Positions 61,197 to 64,000 of a DNA stretch of 64,000 bases are shown piece after piece. Below the pieces are notes generated by a model. It saw nothing but the letters and a program-made list of their open reading frames with translations, ran no database searches and was not told the DNA's origin. This DNA comes from Anaerocolumna xylanovorans DSM 12503 (lineage in GTDB: Bacteria; Bacillota; Clostridia; Lachnospirales; Lachnospiraceae). Every line of letters begins with the position of its first letter. Positions within the stretch are counted from its first letter, which is position 1. Location: NCBI RefSeq assembly GCF_900143645.1, contig NZ_FRFD01000013.1:113532-177531 (forward strand). The letters are read 5' to 3'. The translations under genes and the position numbers were made by a program.

Positions 61197-61469
61197 TTGA
61201 TGTATAATGATACAAGTGAAATTCAACTTCTGCAGATGGGACTACCGTTTGATAGAGATCAAGGCGTAGATTTTGAAGGACAGATGAAGACAATCCTCGA
61301 GGATTATTCAAAGCACAGAAAAAGGGCAGCAAAAAGATACGGATTAACATTTACGACCAACTTACGACAGATTTACGACCATTTATATAGAGTTGTTGAG
61401 AATAATGAATTGGCAACACAAATAGAACATGCAAGAAATAAGGAAATAGAGACCTATGAAGAGACATAA
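61197..61469 (+). CDS. Small protein whose coding region holds the third att-like site
   Basis: 90 residues, ATG 61200 or TTG 61197. MGLPFDRDQGVDFEGQMKTI, LEDYSKHRKRAAKRYGLTFT, TNLRQIYDHLYRVVENNELA. The triple TTACGAC repeat is read as TFTTNLRQIYDHL. It has no clear binding site and I do not recognise the family; it could be a remnant or a target gene of the integrase. The copy after attR (50094-50240) is a decayed relative of its 3' end. Confidence 0.4.
   Translation: MMYNDTSEIQLLQMGLPFDRDQGVDFEGQMKTILEDYSKHRKRAAKRYGLTFTTNLRQIYDHLYRVVENNELATQIEHARNKEIETYEET
61349..61382. repeat. Third att-like site, uninterrupted form
   Basis: ATTTACGACCAACTTACGAC followed by AGATTTACGACCATTT. It joins the left arm of attL (1507) and the right arm of attR (50094) exactly. 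TTACGAC starts at 61351, 61362 and 61373, an 11-bp period. It bounds the second island on the right. Confidence 0.65.
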
Positions 61470-61944
61470 AATATCAAGAATGATTTCCCGACTATGAAGA
61501 GCATAGATAAATAAATTCAGTAAAACCAAGGGTTGCAGGTCTTCTGAAAAAGATTTGAGCATTTCTGGCCAAGAAATTTTATAGTCATAACAGAGAGTGT
61601 AAAAAGATTTACAAATCGGTTAAAGAGACAAACATAATAGTGAAAGCACTATTTAGAGGATATTTTCTAAAGAAATTTAGGAGATATCCTCTTTTTGCGT
61701 TATGGGAAAATTGGTCAGAAGAAATTGAATTAGTTAAAGTTGGAAATGGGTGTTTTATTGAATACGTGAGCTGTTGAGTACGCATTAAATAAAGGCTTAA
61801 GCGGAGAGTTAGGGATGTCTTGAACAAATGAACATTAACGAAAGAAGATTTGGTGTGATTATGTTGATTGTTCCATAGATATAGAATATAATGTAAAATA
61901 TGGTCTGCACAGGAAATGTGCTGTATAAAGGGGAAAGTATTCTT
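61470..61944. other. Spacer with terminator before the secreted-protein gene
   Basis: No gene supported. A terminator lies at 61656-61696 (GAGGATAT...ATATCCTC, inner TCTAAA/TTTAGGA, then TTTTT). A weak AAAGGGGAAAG ribosome site precedes ATG 61945. The island-to-host junction is probably at or just after 61510. Confidence 0.6.
61656..61696 (+). terminator. Intrinsic terminator
   Basis: GAGGATAT (61656-61663) pairs with ATATCCTC (61684-61691), followed by TTTTT. Confidence 0.85.
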
Positions 61945-64000
61945 ATGAAAAAAAGAAAAAGTTTCAAAAAGTGTTATACGTTTGTGTTGGTTCTTGCTAT
62001 ATTGATGACAAGTCTTCCTATAACGTGTGTACAAGCTAATGCAGCAACACAAAAGACAACATTAGGTTTTATTTCGGTTACAATAGCCAAAGGAATGGAA
62101 CAGAACTTAAACGTGAAAAACATGAATGCCGGGGCAACGGTAAAATGGTCAAGTACCAATAAAAAAGTTGCAGCAGTGACACAGGAAGGGGTCGTAAAAG
62201 GAATATCAGATGGAACTGCTACCATTAAGTGTAAGGTGGTGACTTCTGGTAAGAGTCAGACTCTTACGGCAAGTGTAAAAGTTATTACTCCAAAGTTTGG
62301 TAAGACTAAGTATTCAGTAAAACAGGGAGAAAAAGTCACATTAGATATAAAAAATACTTATAAAAAAGCTACCTATGTGTATACAAGCAGCAACAAGGAT
62401 GTTGTTACAGTATCTTCTGATGGTGGTGTTGCAGCGGTTTCTGAAGGTACGGCTGTAATTACATGTAAGGTCGTTATTCCCAAGACATCAACAAGAACTG
62501 CGAAGTCGTATACCCTAAAGACGACAGTAAATGTTACTCCGTTAATGACGATTGAGGTCGGGACACAGGAAGCCCTTGATGCAGCGTTGTCTCATGAAAA
62601 TTATGACCTTATTACAATTAAGACCGATAAAAAAATTACACTGACTATTCCTAAGGGAAATTATAGTGATACAGATTTGGTCGTTAATACGCCAAATGCA
62701 GATATTGTAAATAATGCAACCTTCAAGTCCATTACGCTAAATCAAATTGCTTCTGATACCTGGACTGAAAATGCCAAAGGAAATGTGCTTATCATTGATG
62801 CATCTGCGGGACATGTAGTAATTCCTGAGGATGCTGATATTGCTGAAATTCAAATCGTACATAATAACTCAAATTTTGTTCTGGATGTAAAAGGAAATGT
62901 TGCTAAGATTTCTGTAGATTCGAAGGCTAGTGTTGCAATTAACGTAACGGGAACGGTAGAGGCGGTGGAAATAAAGGCAAGAACATCTATTACTATCAAT
63001 GGAAGCTCAACTGCATCTATTCCAATAACTGTCGGAGCTTCTGCTGATGGAACATCGCTTACATCGAACATTGCTTTGACCGTATCTACGAATTCTAATA
63101 CAGAGATTAATTTAAGTGCCGGAGCAGAAGGCAGTAAGGTGGCTTCCGGAAATAAAGATAAGTCTGTAGAAGTTACAAATAATACAAAAGGGTCTGTTAC
63201 TATCGATACTCCAAATGGTAATAAACAAAATGTGGATTCAGGGAAAAATGCTACTGTAGACGGTACTGGAAATGTAACAAATACTACTACTGGAAATGGT
63301 TCAGGCGGAGGTGCACCATCAGGAGGAGGAAGCAGTTCCGGTGGAGGCTCATCCTCCGGAGATTTAACAAGAAATATTACATATTTTCAGGCATTGACAT
63401 CAATTTGTGCCGGAACAGCAGGAGAAACATTAAAGTCTGTTGATGAGTTGGGGCTTCCGGCGTCTGTTGTTGGGGTGGCGGCTAATGGTGATACCGTTAC
63501 TTTCCCTGTCAAATCATGGACAAATACAGATGGATATACTACAAGTTCAGGGGCAGGAAATTACAAATTTACAGCTGTATTGGGAACTCCGCAAAGTAGT
63601 ATAAAATATTCTATTGATGCTGGGAAAGATGCTGTAATACGAGTATATGTAAAAGCATTTTCTAGTTTGGAATATCAGGACGAATATTCAAAAGGCATTG
63701 GAGCAAAGGCATACGAAAGCCCGGATGGAACAATAGAGTATTATGAATTAACTAACAATACGAAAGATGTAGTAAGGTTGTGGCTATACTACCGTTACTA
63801 TGATGCAAATGGTTATTTGATGACCACCTATAATGATTCTGATAGCGTATCAGGAGACTTCCAGCCAGGTCAGACAATCATTCAACAAAGTAGTACAAAG
63901 GTTTCATTTAAATATGCAACAAGAAAAGTTATAGTACATGCATATACATATAACATAGAAGGAGCAGTAAGGAAATCTGTAATCAATAATATAGGATTTG
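61945..64000 (+). CDS. Secreted Big_2-domain surface protein, 3' end beyond window
   Basis: Open from ATG 61945 to the last base, at least 685 residues. Signal peptide: MKKRKSFKKCYTFVLVLAIL, with cleavage near VQANAA. Two Ig-like Big_2 domains follow: VKWSSTNKKVAAVTQEGVVK with GISDGTATIKCKV, and YVYTSSNKDVVTVSSDGGVA with VSEGTAVITCKVV. Then a beta-rich repeat region (about 205-440) with many N, T and S. A Gly/Ser linker (GGGAPSGGGSSSGGGSSSG) leads to another domain with YYELTNNTKDVVRLWLYYRY. This is a typical Lachnospiraceae cell-surface or polymer-binding architecture and appears to be host, not element, DNA. Confidence 0.88.
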   Translation, partial: MKKRKSFKKCYTFVLVLAILMTSLPITCVQANAATQKTTLGFISVTIAKGMEQNLNVKNMNAGATVKWSSTNKKVAAVTQEGVVKGISDGTATIKCKVVTSGKSQTLTASVKVITPKFGKTKYSVKQGEKVTLDIKNTYKKATYVYTSSNKDVVTVSSDGGVAAVSEGTAVITCKVVIPKTSTRTAKSYTLKTTVNVTPLMTIEVGTQEALDAALSHENYDLITIKTDKKITLTIPKGNYSDTDLVVNTPNADIVNNATFKSITLNQIASDTWTENAKGNVLIIDASAGHVVIPEDADIAEIQIVHNNSNFVLDVKGNVAKISVDSKASVAINVTGTVEAVEIKARTSITINGSSTASIPITVGASADGTSLTSNIALTVSTNSNTEINLSAGAEGSKVASGNKDKSVEVTNNTKGSVTIDTPNGNKQNVDSGKNATVDGTGNVTNTTTGNGSGGGAPSGGGSSSGGGSSSGDLTRNITYFQALTSICAGTAGETLKSVDELGLPASVVGVAANGDTVTFPVKSWTNTDGYTTSSGAGNYKFTAVLGTPQSSIKYSIDAGKDAVIRVYVKAFSSLEYQDEYSKGIGAKAYESPDGTIEYYELTNNTKDVVRLWLYYRYYDANGYLMTTYNDSDSVSGDFQPGQTIIQQSSTKVSFKYATRKVIVHAYTYNIEGAVRKSVINNIGF

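Noticed and set aside
61609..62052. 147-codon reverse frame near the secreted-protein start
   Set aside because: Overlaps a terminator and the signal-peptide region of the forward gene, no binding site; shadow.
1..64000. CRISPR array, rRNA or tRNA genes
   Set aside because: No regularly spaced direct repeats of 25-40 bp with unique spacers, and no recognisable tRNA cloverleaf or rRNA sequence was seen in reading the window; the integration site is not a tRNA gene.

Overview
The window comes from a low-GC Firmicute. The gene style (AGGAGG ribosome binding sites, TTG and GTG starts, Big_2 secreted proteins, Tn916-type Xis/Int) fits a gut Lachnospiraceae or related Clostridia. Bases 1-1464 are the 3' part of the housekeeping gene lysS. 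From about 1.5 kb to 61.4 kb the sequence is accessory DNA. Host-type sequence, a large Big_2 secreted protein cut by the window end, resumes after 61.5 kb.

The main unit is a roughly 48.6-kb integrated element between att-like repeats at 1507-1527 and 50078-50106. It ends with xis and a Tn916-family tyrosine integrase. It carries a MOBV relaxase, a ParR/ParM-like pair, a Rep-like initiator followed by three exact 22-bp-spaced iterons, a DnaB-like helicase, a small serine recombinase, surface proteins and many small unknown genes. No VirB4, coupling protein or other type IV secretion gene is visible, so it looks like an integrative mobilizable element rather than a self-conjugative one. At least four of its transcription units share a two-part promoter: TTTCTCA, 26-27 nt, then CATAAT.

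Its left cargo (2.0-25.7 kb) is a large phosphorothioation defence island. The modification genes dndB, dndC, dndD, dndE and dndA are complete. The usual DndFGH restriction proteins are absent. Instead there are a NERD/UvrD helicase (split by a frameshift in an A-run), an AddB-like partner, a SNF2 helicase, a RecQ-like helicase, a winged-helix protein, a large P-loop ATPase and a coiled-coil protein. The middle four resemble DpdE, DpdF, DpdG and DpdH of the 7-deazaguanine DNA system. An HNH nuclease closes the operon. The right cargo (42-47.9 kb) holds an HD hydrolase; an 801-residue fusion of a C5-cytosine-methyltransferase fold that has lost its catalytic PCQ motif to an OLD-type ATPase/TOPRIM nuclease; a broken reverse-transcriptase-like gene with a perfect 24-bp hairpin behind it; and a small structured RNA, with its own promoter and terminator, just ahead of a possible PBECR4-type nuclease gene.

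Bases 50.1-61.4 kb form a second island. It is bounded by attR and a third att-like copy at 61349-61382, and about 140 bp after both copies are homologous. It has no integrase of its own. It carries a ribbon-helix-helix-like regulator, a frameshifted zinc-ribbon gene, a 36-residue membrane peptide with its own terminator, a HEPN-motif protein, a sigma factor with an ImmA/IrrE peptidase, a bacterial ubiquitin-like operon (ubiquitin-like protein, E2, E1, DUF6527), a RES-domain protein and a decayed phosphoesterase. The whole stretch therefore reads as tandem accretion of mobile defence islands downstream of lysS. All functions are assigned by reading motifs by eye; no search was run.
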